Origin: Thinopyrum elongatum
Taxonomy: Eukaryota > Streptophyta > Magnoliopsida > Poales > Poaceae
Direction: 5' to 3'
DNA: 64,000 nucleotides
Assembly (NCBI GenBank): GCA_011799875.1
Contig: CM022299.1
Span: 211,674,070 to 211,738,069, forward strand
Made by a program: the position numbers and the translations under genes. A model generated the notes under the pieces. That model was not told the origin of the DNA. It ran no database searches and saw nothing but the letters and a program-made list of their open reading frames with translations. How positions within the stretch are numbered: position 1 is the first letter of the stretch; each line of letters starts with the position of its first letter. Shown in pieces: positions 24,043-36,038 of the stretch.

Positions 24043-25480
24043 TATATGTTGCTTTGTGCTCACTACTAAATGCCAAATCATTGCTAATTAAAATTGGCTT
24101 TGATATACCTTGGGATCCGGGTGGATCCATTACTTGAGCAATTTATGCCTAGCTTAATGGCTTTAAAGAAAGCGCTGCCAGGGAGACAACCCGGAAGTTT
24201 TAGAGAGTCATTTATTTCTGTTGAGTGCTTTTTTAAAGTTTAAAAACAAAAAAATATAGAGGGGAACTTAAAACTTTACAAAAAGAGAAGCGATTGAAAG
24301 GTGATGCATTGGAGAAGTGAGGGTCGACCTTGAACACTTGTGTTCATGCTCATGGAAACAATGTAGAATTTTTAATGGAAGATTCTCATAAAAATAATTA
24401 TCCCCTTGTACAAATCCATTGTATTATAAAAATAATGTGCCAAGATTTGCCTTTAGGATGATTAGATTGCTTGTTGGTATGTGCGGTGCAAAACAGAAAC
24501 TTTGGCTGCAGTGTGTGATTTTACATTTTTTAATGGAACGTCGAAAGGTTATGAAACTTTTTGCAAAGTATTTATATACACATTTTTTATTTTTTCCTAA
24601 TTTTTCAGAATTTTTAGGGTAACATAAGTATGGTTAGAGTTCATATTACTACAGACTTTCCTGTTTAAGACAGATTCTGTTTTTGATGCATTATTTTGCT
24701 TGTTTTGATGAAACTATCGATTTTTATCAGTCGTATAAGCCATGGAAAAGTTATATTACATTAGATACAATGAAAAAACAAAATATTAATTGGTTTACAA
24801 TAGTACTTAAAGTAGTGATTTGCTTTATTATGCTAACGGATCTCACGAGGTTTCTGTTGAGTTTTGTGTGGATGAAGTGATCAAAGATCAAGGAGGTCTC
24901 GATATGAGGAGAAGGGGGAGAGGCAAGAGCTCAAGCTTGGGGATGACCAAGGCAGCCCAAGTAAATATCCAAGGAGACTCAAGCGTCTAAGCTTGGGGAT
25001 GCCCCGGAAGGCATCCCATCTTTCTTCAACAAGTATCGGTATGTTTTCGTCCTCGTTTCGTTCATGTGATATGTGTAAATCTTGGAGCGTCTTTTGTGTT
25101 TAGTTTTCATTTTTCTTTTATGCACCATGCTGGTATGAGATAGTCCATGGTTTATTTATAGAATGCCCATTGCACTTCACTTATATCTTTTGAGTATGGC
25201 TTTATACAATGCTTCATGTGCTTCACTTATATCATTTGAAGTTTGGATTGCCTGTTTCTCTTCACATACAAAACCGTTATTTGAAGAATGCTCTTTTGCT
25301 TCACTTATATTTGTTAGAGCATGGTATTTTGTAGGAAGAATTAAAACTCTCATGCTTCGCTTATACCTATTTAGAGAGTCAACAGGAATTGGTCAATTGC
25401 ATGGTTAGTCATGAAATCCTACATAAAACTTATGGATCACTGAATATGATGTGTTTGATTCCTTGCAATAGTTTTGCGAT
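24043..25480 (+). other. 3' non-coding region of element F
   Basis: No gene is seen. It holds the module GCCTAGCTTAATGGCTTTAA ... GGGAGACAACCC (24144-24193), two AAGCTTGGGGATG repeats at about 24930-25010 and several CTTCACTTATATC repeats at 25170-25370, all shared with G. Confidence 0.6.
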
Positions 25481-26152
25481 ATAGAGATGGAATATGTGGG
25501 AGGTACTAGTTAGGTTGATGGCAAAAACACTCATCTTTCAATTTCAATGTGCAGTTGTTACGTCGCTGCGAGGGTCTGGTATTCGACAAGCTCCGCCCCT
25601 GCGTTCGTGGGTGAGCACAAATGACATCTCCTCCTCCCCCCTTAATTATTTGCTCTGTTCTGGCCTTCGTGCTGATGACACTAGCTAGGTAACTACAGTA
25701 GCGTAACCAGCATGCGTCTCCCGTCTGAAAGGGTTGCATCAATAAATATGCATTCAGTTGCATATTTATCACCGTAACTCATTCGGATTGTCCAGGGATT
25801 TCCACGGACAGCCCGAGGATGTGTAGATTGGGTACGTTCTCCATGCTCTACCCCATTCCAAGACAAAATTTTGTCAACGCCTCCATGTTGTTCTTCGAAT
25901 GCACATTCTCTCGGCTTTTTGCCGAGACGTGTATCAGGAGAACAGCGGGGAGGTGCTACTGAAATTTTGTCTCGGAATGAGGTAGAGCAAGGAGAACTTA
26001 CTCAATCTACACATACTCGGGTGGGATTAGGACCTATCTTTACCTATTAGAGTGTAGGTCGCATGGACGTAATAAAATTGACAAACTAGATTAACTGATG
26101 AATATACATGTTTAATTATATATATTTCTTGTCTGTCCAGTAGCTACGCAAG

Positions 26153-29100
26153 ATGAGTGATCATGCGTGGATGTACACCGGTCACACTAGTCAGAAAGAG
26201 ATTACCAATGAATGGTTAACAAAAACCAAGGGGTTTGTGAAAGCCGCATTTGCAAATGGCCAGAGGAAAAACTGGTGCCCCTGTGTCCGGTGCAACAATT
26301 GGGAAAAGAGGACAGAGGATGAAATGGGCAAACACCTATAGAAGAGTGGTTTTACGCCCGGTTATACGGTGTGGACATTTCATGGTGAGTCTGCCCAATG
26401 TGCCAGAGCTGAGGTGGTTCGTCGTCGCACCAACAAGCATGGTACCAGGATGGAAGACATGGTGCAAAACTTTGATGATGCTCGGGATTCAGACGATGAT
26501 GGAGGAATCTGCAAAGGCCTTCAATGAAATGTTGGAGTCTTCAAAATGTCCTCTCCACGAGCACACTGAGCTTTGTTAGCTGGATGCCATCTCACAAATC
26601 ATGTCTCTGAAGGCTCAATTCAACTTGGGCAGAGAATGCTACGACGCGTTGATAACAGTATTTGGACGCTTTCTACCCAAAGGCCATGTAATGCCTGCAA
26701 ACCTGTACCAGTCAGACAAAATCCTCTGTGCTCTTAAGATGCCCTATGAGAAGATACATGGCTATGAGAAAGGATGTGCCTTATTTAGGCTTGAGTATGC
26801 GGACTTGAACTGTTGTCCCATTTGCAAGTCTTCCAGGTATGTTGTGGTAGACAACAGTATGGGTGAGAAGACGCATACCAAAATCCCCGTTAATGTTCTT
26901 CGGTATATGCCAATCGTACCAAGACTTCAACATCTTTTCATGGTCGAAGAGACGGCCAGACAGATGACATGGCACAAAATGGGCAAAAGAACCAAACTAG
27001 ATGCAGATGGGAATCTGATGATGGTACACACATCGGATGGTGAAGCGTGGAAGTGCTTCGATACATTACTTGCGCAAAAAGTGGCAGATCCAAGGCATCC
27101 TCGAGTTACCATCAGCATAGATGGGTTCAGTGTGTTTGGTCTGACGGCAACCCAATACAGTTGTTGGCCCATATTTGTCATTCCACTCAATCTCCCCCCC
27201 CGGACAGATTATGAAAGAAAGAACATTTTCCCGATGTTGATAATTCCAAGGCCGAACTATCCGGGGAAGAATATGAATGTGTACATGCAGCCGCTTAAGG
27301 ATGAATTGCAAGAAGCTTGGGATAATGGGTTCAAGACATACGACGCCTTTAGCAAACAAAACTTCATAATGCGTGTCTGGTACATGTACTCGATGCATGA
27401 CTTGCCGGCGTATGCGCTATTCATTCGCTAGTATGTGCATGGAAGGTTCCCGTGCCCCACATGCAAGGCATCTCTTGAGTTTCGTTGGTTGTAGGCGGGT
27501 CGCAAGTTTTCTTGCTTCGACTTGCATAGATAGTTCCTGGATACTCGCCATAAGTTAAGGAAAGACAAGAAGAACTTCATTAAAGGTAGAGTTGTCAAAA
27601 ACTCTGCACCACCTCCGTTGATAGGCCAAGAGACCCTGGATCAGTTAAACGCTCTCGAGCTAGATCCAAAGCGTCCAGGGTATTTAAAGGGGTATAATTC
27701 GGAACACGCCTGGACTCACAAGACATGCTTGTGGGATCTACCTTACTTCAAAGACCTCCTTTGCCCACACAACATCGACGTGATGCACACTGAAAAGAAT
27801 ATCGCCGAGGCCCTATTTGGTACATTGTTCGGCATAGAGGGGAAGTCAAAGGATAATACTAAGGCTAGAGTTGATGAAGAGGCGCTATGTGATAGACCGT
27901 TACAAAACATGAAATAACAGAAAGGAAAGCAGAACTGGACGAAGCCAAAGGCATGGTTCAATCTTGGAAGCCCAGCTATGAGGGAAATTATCTTGTGGGT
28001 GAAAATGCAGTTGATGTTCCCCGATGGGTATGCAGCGAATCTAAAGAGGGGAGCGAGTCTTGAAAAATTGAAAATATTTGGTCTCAAGAGTCATGATTGG
28101 CACATATGGATTGAGCGGGTAATGCTGGTGATGTTGCGTGGCTTTATCCCTGAGGATGAATGGCTAGTACTGGCAGAGCTGAGCTATTTCTTCCATGTTC
28201 TTTGTGTGAAAGAACTATCGCCTGCCGTGCTAGAAGAAATGGAAGAGTTGGCGCCGGAGTTGATCTGCAAGTTAGAGAAGATCTTTCCACTGGGCTTCTT
28301 TAATCCAATGCAACACTTGATTTTGCATCTCCCGATCGAGGCAAAATTGGGGGGGGGGCGTGCAAAATCGTTGGTGCTACGCAACTGAGAGGATGCAGAA
28401 GACGCTCCGAGCAAAATGTAAAAATAAACGTAGAATTGAAGCATCGATGGCCGAGGCATTCATTACTAAGGAGGCGGCAAACTTTGTGACAACACACTAC
28501 GAAGCCAAAAATCGTCATTTGCATAATCCGAAGCCTCGGTACAATGCTGGCGACCCTAAAAAAGGTGGATCCAACCTCAGCCTATTCAAAGGGAATCTCG
28601 CACCAGCCGGTGCTTCTAAACCAATATCGTTGGATGTCGAAGAATGGCGGACCATTTTGTTGTATATATTCAACAACCTAACAGAAGTGCGGCCGTACAT
28701 CGAGTAAGTTATCGTGGTACATTGTTTCACAACTTCTAATTCCTTTGAAAATCTATTATTCCCGGATATTTGATACAGTCGATATGTCGCCAAATTCTCG
28801 AATGGAGCTGAGATCGAAAAGGAATCCATCAAAGAGTATGAGCTTCTGGCAAAGCAAGGAGGCAGCTTTCCTGGTTTCATCTCTTGGTTCAAACAAACAG
28901 TAATTTCCATTAGACCATTTTCATTTCTTTGTCTAATTTGCGGCTAATGCAACAATCCTTTCGTATTAAACTTGTAGGCTAATTCAGAATCTATGGACGC
29001 CGAATTGAGACAAGTCGCTAATGGTTTTGACTATAAGGTCCGTTCATTTGACAAATACGACATCAACGGGTATCGCTTTTGTACCTACGGCAAGGAGCTA

Positions 29101-29810
29101 TCTATGGCCGACCGAAAGTCTACAAATTGTTGTGTCTCTACTATCAGCGATGGAGGTATTGAGTATTATGGGAGAGTTGAAGCAATTTATGAACTTCTAT
29201 TCTATTATGAAAACCCACTGAACGTCGTAGTCTTCAAATGTTATTGGTTCCAGCCGAAGGAGACTAGAAGGACTCATGAACTTATAGGGCTAGTCGAAAT
29301 CAAACAAAGCACCCATTTAGATGTTCCCGATGTCTATATTACGGCTCAACAGGCAACCCAAGTTTTCTATCTACCGTGGGACTGCCAAACTGATCCAAAT
29401 CTGAATGGTTGGGATGTCGTTTATGAAGTGCCGCCACGTGTTAGACCACCTCCCCCAATTAAGAGGATTATTAACCTCACATTAACCCAAACACATATGA
29501 AGGTGAATTCTTCCAAGAAACACGTCTTTCCAAAAAATGCTTCAAGAAACGCTCTACTTCACCCCAAAACATTGAAGTAGACAGCGACAGTGAATCCGAC
29601 TTCACCCCTAAGCCGGAACAAGAAGAGCCTGAACAAGAGGAGGTTACTGCTATGGATGACTTGTCAATGCTTGAACGATTACATAAAGGTGGCCTTCCAC
29701 ATGTTGATGCCATTGAACCCGATGAGCACTTCATTCATGATAGTGATGATGATGATGCATTTATTGATCCCGGAGCATTTATTGAACCCGACGATCAAGA
29801 CTATTATTAG
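26153..29810 (+). pseudogene. TNP2-type CACTA transposase, degenerate
   Basis: The start is ATG 26153 (MSDHAWMYTG), the usual start of the Transpos_assoc region, which includes NWCPCVRCNN. The main Transposase_21 (TNP2) block runs 26601-28350 in one frame, with FGRFLPKGHVMPANLYQS, CPICKSSRYV, DGFSVFGLTATQYSCWP, NIFPMLIIPRPNYPGKNMNV and HNIDVMHTEKNIAEALFGT. A DUF4218-like part ends with NPMQHLILHLP. After a nine-G run at 28350-28358 the frame shifts. Introns are visible at 28704-28778 (GTAAGT to ACAG) and 28900-28977 (GTAATT to GTAG). The last exons carry a DUF4216-like block (YGRVEAIYELLFYY) and an Asp-rich tail ending at 29810. In-frame stops at 26339, 27429, 27493, 27529 and 27915 and frameshifts near 26490, 28350 and 29490 make it inactive. 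Confidence 0.85.
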
Positions 29811-30141
29811 GTATTCAATTTTTTTATGTTGTACTTGATTTATATAGTTACTTGTATGATTGTATGATTTATATAGTCACTTGTATAATTTTCTTACTTT
29901 GTATGATTTTTTGTTATACATAGTGCCATGGTCTTGATATCCGTCCCCGTCGGCCCTCGCCCGGTTTTTGATTCGGATGTGGTATATTCTCTTTTATAAC
30001 TATTTGTTGCATTTCGCATTTATGACAATTATGGCCATCAAGTTGACATAGAGATATTTTTATCTAGGAGGTATGTGAACCGGAAATTGCAACCGACCCT
30101 CTTGTCGAGAAGTTAAATTTAGTTGAAAAGCAAATGAGTAT

Positions 30142-30372
30142 TTGAAAGAAAAAATGAAAAGAATTGAAGAAGAGAAGATGAAATTGGAGTTGTATGTTGC
30201 TGATGTCATCGATGATCACAAGATGAAGATGGATGCAATGCGCTTGAAGATTAAGAAGATTAGAAAATATGCCATTGATAATGAGGCTTGGTATCATTAT
30301 GCCGTTGGATCAATTGTTACCTTAGTTGCGATCTTGATCGCATTTGTCGTGATGAGGGTAAGTTTTCTATAG
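30142..30372 (+). CDS. Small coiled-coil plus membrane-segment ORF of CACTA element K
   Basis: 76 codons: a Lys/Glu-rich coiled coil (KMKRIEEEKMKLELYVADV...), a basic stretch (MRLKIKKIRKYA), then a hydrophobic segment of about 20 residues (VGSIVTLVAILIAFVVMRV) that would span a membrane. Similar small proteins follow the transposase in related Triticeae CACTA elements, as I recall. It may be the last exon of a longer gene starting near 29930, and the true start is uncertain. Function unknown. Confidence 0.45.
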   Translation: MKEKMKRIEEEKMKLELYVADVIDDHKMKMDAMRLKIKKIRKYAIDNEAWYHYAVGSIVTLVAILIAFVVMRVSFL

Positions 30373-30527
30373 TGTTTTGCTTAACAAATGCATACTTAGC
30401 TTCGTACATGCTTGTTAGCCATATTATGCCACATACTTAGTTATTTTCCCCAAAAAAGACGTACCTAGCTAACTATCCTCCAAAATGACATAATTAGCTT
30501 ATTTAGTTTATTTATGACATAAGTAGC

Positions 30528-31400
30528 TGTCGGCGTTCTGGGAACCGGGGTACCCAGACTTGCCTGCTTACGGCCCATGGCGTGGCTCCATCGACGGCTT
30601 GGTACGGCCCATCTTCAGCACCTTCAAGACAAGACCCTCGCGAGGGGCCAAGCCTCGCGAGGCGGACGACGCTAAGACCTCCGGAGGGAGCGGCCTCCCC
30701 AGGCTGGCTCCCGAGGAGCAAAGATTCCTATGCAGGCGCCCACCTCATGAGGTTGAGATGACGCAAGCCATGATGACCAAGGACAGGCGGGCGCCAGCGG
30801 GCGCAGGGGAGCAGGTTTCCTCTTTGGTGCTAAGGAGGCAAGCGCAGGCGCGGGGTCTCGAATAATCACCCAAAGGTTTCCATTCCCGTGCTACAAGACC
30901 AAGACCGCGAGGACGGTAGGACGGATGTCATAACCAAGCCCACCACAGCGTCACAACCAGAAGCTTTGTAGGCGAAGACCACCTTTCGTCAGGATAAGAT
31001 GTACTACTTGTCCCCCTTCCAAATTGGCCACTTTGGGATGCCTTCCCGCCTTCGTTTGGAGGAAGAGGACCAAGGCCACTATAAATATAGCCTAGCCACC
31101 AACATAGGAAGGGATCGAATCCTTAGCTCTCACCCACACAAGAACAAGACCTCCTGAGGTTGTTCTTCCTCTGTACTAGTTCATCCTCAGCCCCTCGCGA
31201 GGCTAATCCACCCCAAAGCAGGAGTAGGGTCTTACACCGCAAGGTGGCCCGAACCTGGGTAAACTGCTGTGTCCTTTTCCTTTCTTGTTCATCGAGCTAG
31301 GCCGCGAGGGTGACGAACTGGTTGGCTGGAGAGGTTGAGTTCTTCGCAGATGCCCCAGAGTTCAAACCTTTCTTGGGTCCGCGGAGCCCTGAATCCGCCA
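30528..31400 (+). repeat. 5' LTR of element B
   Basis: 873 bp, TGTCGGCGTTCTGG at the start and GAATCCGCCA at the end (the usual CCGACA has one change). It closely resembles the 3' LTR at 45374-46244 throughout. Confidence 0.92.
31079..31089 (+). promoter_or_regulatory. LTR TATA box of element B
   Basis: CTATAAATATA lies about two thirds of the way into the LTR. The same CACTATAAATATAGCC wording recurs in the 3' LTR (about 45921-45935) and, on the minus strand, in both LTRs of C (43939-43947 and 36371-36380). Confidence 0.7.
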
Positions 31401-31402
31401 TT

Positions 31403-31420
31403 TGGCGTGCCAGGTAGGGG
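31403..31420 (+). other. Primer-binding site of element B
   Basis: TGGCGTGCCAGGTAGGGG follows two bases after the LTR. It matches the PBS of A (19414-19431), C (43585-43602, minus) and D (55395-55412) with few differences. The tRNA partner was not identified with confidence. Confidence 0.75.
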
Positions 31421-31472
31421 CGTGTCGAAGCCTCCTTTCCACTGCTCGCTCCGCCGCCGTTCCGTTGTTCCC

Positions 31473-34470
31473 ATGGCTGATGCTCGCCGTGTTCGTGCCG
31501 AGCGCCGGGCCGCTCGCGTCGCCCAGACGGCGCCCGCGGGAAACGGCGTCCCTCGCCGCTCTGCCTCCCCGGTGGCCAACGCTGCCACCGACCCTGCTGC
31601 CCGCGAACAGCAGGACTCATCGTTGCCACTGTCTGTGCGCGCGTGATGGCCGCACCGCAACTCCTTCTCCCACTCCGGCCACGACGTCATCTCCCCACCT
31701 TCATCGTGGGCCGGCGAATGCGCAGGCTGCGTTGCTCATGTCGCATGAGCTCCTGCGCTATCGTCCGGCCAAAAATCTCTACCAGGGTTGGCTGGGCCAC
31801 ATCGCCGAGCTCGTCAGCGCCGCTGGAGAGGCTCCTGCGCCGTCTCGCTCGCTGTCTCCCCCGCCGTCTCAGGCGGGCGACGTGGCCCACGGCGCACCTC
31901 CTCCTCCTCTTCGGCGTGATGTCGTCCCCGAGCCAAGGCGTGAGGCCCCCCAGCGCGACCCGCTGCGCAGGGCGCCGTCGTGCGATGAAGAAAGCTGCCA
32001 CGTGGTGCAGCGGCCTCAAGGAGAGGCGCGTGCGCTCCCAGCACCGCCACGTCAAGACCGTGTGCTGCCATAGGCGGCGGCACGCGGGCGTCAAGATCAG
32101 GCTCCCCCTCCACGGCAGGCTCCTGTGAGCGCGGTGGGATGTCGTGCATTCACTCCAGGAGCTGCGCCGCATCGTCTGGCCCGGCAAGTTCAAGCCGGAT
32201 CTACCTCCACGCTACGACGGCACCCCCGACCCTGCTGAGTTCCTCCAGGTCTACGAGCTGAGCATCAAGGCGGCAAACGGCAACAAGAAGGTCATGGCAA
32301 ACTGGTTTCCCATGGCCCTCAAAGACGGCGCGCGCTCATGGCTTTCTGGGATGAGCTGCGCGAGTGCTTCATCACCAACTTCTAGGGCACTCGCGACCGC
32401 GCCTCCACTACAGGCGACCTGCGGTGCATCAAGCAGCAGCCAGGAGAGACCTTGCACAAATACATACAGCGCTTCACGAATGTTCGCCTCAAGATCCCCA
32501 AGGTGTCGGACGAGGCCATCATTTCAGCGTTCACTGATGGCGTCCGGGATGTCAAGATGAAAGAAGAACTCGCCATACATGAGGACCTATGCTCAACCCT
32601 GGAGATGTTCAACATGGCGACCAGATGCGCGAGGGATGAGGAAGGTCGCCTCTCCCTCCTTGAGCTCCCAGAGGTTGATCCTGAAGACAAGAAGGCCAAG
32701 GCCAAGGACGTGAAGCGCAAGGGCCCGGCTGTGCTCGCGGCCGAGCCTGAGATGAAGCGCGGCTGCGACCACCCCGAATCCTCCAAGGGCAGTCGCTCGT
32801 TCTGCGACTTCCACAACGTCCACATCCACAACACCAATGACTACCAAGAGCTCAGGGCCATCCGCGACGGGCGCCTTGGCCGCCGCCCGGAGCTCAGCGA
32901 CCATGGCTACGTCCATGGAGGAGGCCGTGGTGGTGGTCGCTGGGACAACCGCGACCCCCGCCTGGACTGGCGTGATCAGCCTCATGAGGACCGCTGGCAG
33001 GGCCAGCCTCGTGACGGCCCCTGGAGGGACCAGCCTCATGAGGACTGTCCTCAGGGCAACGCCGGCCTTCCTCCGCTACCGCCGCCGCCAAGGAGGAACG
33101 ATGACCACCACCAAGATGATGGGGCCAGGGGCTTCCAAGAGCCTCGCACTATTGCCTGTATCCTGGGTGGCGCTCAGGCCCCCACCTCCCATCGCATCTT
33201 CAAGCAGTTCACTCGTGAGGTGAACGCGGCCCTCCCCAAGCTCGAGGCGTCGCGTCCCCTCAAGTGGTCCAAGTACGCCATCACCTTCGACTCTACAGAC
33301 CAGCTCAAGTGTGCGGCCACCGCCGGTGCACTGCCGATGCTCTGCTCGCCGACCATCAGCAACGTCCTTGTCACCCAGACACTCATCGACGGTGGCGCGG
33401 GGCTCAATGTTCTCTCTGCTGAGACATTCAAGAGGCTCTAGGTGCCCTACAACCAGCTCCTCCCTGCTAAGCCCTTCTCAGCGGTGACCGACAGCTCCAC
33501 CGTTCCCCTGGGACAGATTCGCCTTCCTGTCACCTTCAGCAAGCACGACAACTACCGCACCGAGCTCATCGACTTCGACGTCGCCCCATTCGCCTCTCGT
33601 ACAATGCCATCCTCGGGTACACAGGCCCCGCCAAGTTCATGGCAGTGACTCACCATGGCTACAACCTCCTCAAGATGCCAAGAAGCAGCGGCATCATCAC
33701 GGTCGCCTGCGATGAGAAGGACGCGGTGTGCTCCCTCGAGCGTGCCTACCAAGCCGCGGCGGTCAAGAACTCAGATGACGAGGGTGCCATCCATCCTCCT
33801 GAGGCCATCCCCAAGAAGAAGAATCAGCTCCTCCTCAGGGGCCCTCAGGAGGCTGGGGCGTCCGACGATCGTGCCTCAAGCCCCGCGCCCACTGCTGGGG
33901 AGCCCTTCCCTCTCGCATAGGAAGGCGCGCCCGGTGCCCCTCTCAAGTTGGGCTCGGGGGCTCTCCTCTGGAGGGCCTCTGACCTGGCCAGCGTCATGAG
34001 GAAGGTGTTCAGGCACCATGTGGAGGCGTGCTTCAACGCGCACTTCCGTGAGCATGGCGCAGGGCAGGAGGCGCCAGGCGCTCAGTAGTTCATCACCAAG
34101 GTGATCGGAGTGCTTCAGGAGGCGCGAGCCATGCGTGGCGAGTGCCGCCCCGCACCAGTTAGTGCAGCTGCTGCCCCTGACATGGGTGGCGAGCTGCGCA
34201 TCTGTGTCAACATCCCAGGGCTCAATAGGGCCACTTCTCAGGAGCGCTTCTGGCTGTCCCGCGTTAGCCGGAGTGCGGCTGCACCCGCAGCTATGTCCGC
34301 ATGCAGTTCGGCCTGCTGAACATGGCTGCCTCATAGCAGCACCACATGCGAAGAGTTCTAGCAGCTCGCGAGGCCAGGAGCCAGGCAATCCTGATGGAGG
34401 AGGCGTTGGACCCTCGCGAGCCTCCCGGACCTCCGGAGCCCCCCGAGGCTCAGGAACCAGACGAGTCGTG
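31473..34470 (+). pseudogene. gag: gag-protease-RT remnant of element B, frameshifted
   Basis: ATG 31473 (MADARRVRAERRAARV) begins gag. Frame changes occur at about 31640, 32100 and 32350. The gag core, 32144-32340, has WPGKFKPDLPPRYDG and VMANWFPMALKDGARSWL. The long open piece, 32452-33441, carries the rest of gag, a degenerate zinc knuckle (CDFHNVHIHNTNDY, last Cys replaced by Tyr), RDQPHED repeats and the protease active site DGGAGLNVLS. 33442-33900 continues the linker. Near 34190-34380 a short RT remnant is seen: an INIPGLNRA-like strand joined almost directly to a (C)MPFGLLNM-like piece, so the central RT including the YxDD motif is missing. The same remnant occurs in E. Confidence 0.82.
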
Positions 34471-34489
34471 AGGAATGACCTCTTCAGCG

Positions 34490-35790
34490 CGCATCTTCAG
34501 CTGCCCCAACACTTCTACAACAACGGTGCCAGGTGACTTTTTGGTTTGTTCAGTTGAGGGCGCCCTTCGGGCTGCATCATCCTCAAGCTGCTAGGGCATG
34601 TCCCTGCAGCCGTACCATTTTGATTCATGTACCCCGGACCAATGATCTATGCTTAAGTCATCATGTTTGTTAACATTGCTCTTGCTGCCTCACTGCCTAT
34701 GGAGTTGCCCCTCGCGGCCTTTGCGCGTTGCTACACCCGCCTCTTGCTCATCTCGCAATGGGGGCTACTGGCACGGCGCCTGTGCTCGGGTCCGTCCCTG
34801 CAGCGCCGATAAACCTAAGAGACTGAGCTCTGGCTCACGGCCTGCCCCGCACACGTCACCTCGTCGGGTCCTTAGTGCCTTCATCTTCTTGCGGAAAGAT
34901 CACCGGTAGGATAGCAAGCGCAGTCGCGCGCCGTGTTTCCTTTCTTTGGCTAACTCGCAGGAACCTTCGGAGAGGGGACCTCTAGCGGCTTCGCCTGACC
35001 CTGGGAGAACAACACCTCTCGGGCACTCCTCAAGCCAGCCATTCTCTTCTCGCGCAAATCGCTTGCAAGTTAAAGGGGGGGCCTGAGCACCGCGCCTCAG
35101 GGGCTCCTACTGGCTCTCGAGCCCTCACCCCCTGGCCTTGACCATGGTATCATGACCTGGCATACCAGCGACGGCTGAGCCTCGCTCGAGGGCCGGGACT
35201 CGAGGACGTAGAGCATCCAGGTGAGCGCGAAAAAGGGGTTGGCACGAATCCTACGTGGGAGCGCCACCGTGAGAAGGACATAATCTGACATCACACGGGA
35301 AGCTCGCCCTCGCAGCTAAAGAATCATCACGAGCTCGCCAAGATAAGTTGCCCCGCACCCGCATGATGGCACAGACCCTACAATGAGCGCTCTATCTCTA
35401 GAGATCTCGCTCTGACAAGGATGTTTCCCTTTCAGTCTTTCGAGAGCCACTTGCACGCCAAAGGGGGCCTACTGAGAATCGCGTCTCAGGGGCTCTTACT
35501 AGACCTCGGGCCACTCACCTCCTGGCCTTGACCACGGCATCGCGACCTGGCATACCAGCGACGGCCGAAGCTTGCCTGGGGATCGGGTCCTGTCGGTGTA
35601 GAGCACTAAGCTACCGCGAGAATGAAAGCGGGAACCATGCCAAGGTGAAAGATGCAGGCACGACATCGAATCAGAAATAATAACGTTAAGACAAAAGCAT
35701 CGCAGTTTTTACATACCCCCATAGGGCTCGTCATGGTTTTTTGCAGAGATGAAGCCAAAGGAAAAACCCCCCTAAAGAGCCACGGCCTTG
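34490..35790 (+). other. Spacer of element B with a duplicated segment
   Basis: No gene is supported. A ~110-base segment with CTGGCCTTGACCA.GG.ATC and GACCTGGCATACCAGCGACGG occurs at about 35080-35200 and again at 35463-35585. Related copies on the opposite strand lie in E near 50400-50460 and 50690-50760. The ORFs here are short and repeat-derived. Confidence 0.55.
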
Positions 35791-35796
35791 GCAACA

Positions 35797-36038
35797 TCAC
35801 CGACGATGCCGGGATAACGCTGCTGCTGCGGTCCGGGCATGGCGGCTCGATGGCTCGTAGCTATCGTCGTCGCTCGAGTCCGATGAGGTGCTACTACTGG
35901 TGGAGGAGTCACGGACAAGGCCAAGGGCAAGTTCACCGCTCTTGGCATCGCCACCTTGGCCGCCTCCCATGGGGCAGCATTCCAGGTGCCGGCCGTCCGC
36001 GCCGAAGACCTTGAAGGAGAGTGTCGAAGCTCCATCAT
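35797..36038 (-). pseudogene. C-terminal part of the antisense B3-like ORF of element B
   Basis: On the minus strand this continues the frame broken at 44494 by C's insertion. It reads DGASTLSFKVFGADGRHLECC, then a Ser/Asp-rich tail (SSSTSSDSSDDDSYEPSS) and a stop at 35797. It supplies the last strand of the B3-like fold. The ATCAT target duplication of C lies exactly at the break. Confidence 0.65.

Larger units (their letters stand above)
21181..25480 (+). mobile_element. Element F: non-autonomous Athila-type Gypsy element, 3' LTR missing
   Basis: LTR 21181-22672, primer-binding site 22684-22701, one ORF with no recognisable RT or integrase, then about 1.4 kb of non-coding 3' sequence. It is nested in A at 21180/21181. 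No 3' LTR is found before CACTA sequence begins near 25500, so its 3' end was deleted. It shares LTR start, primer site and several 3' modules with G, though the coding part differs. Confidence 0.8.
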
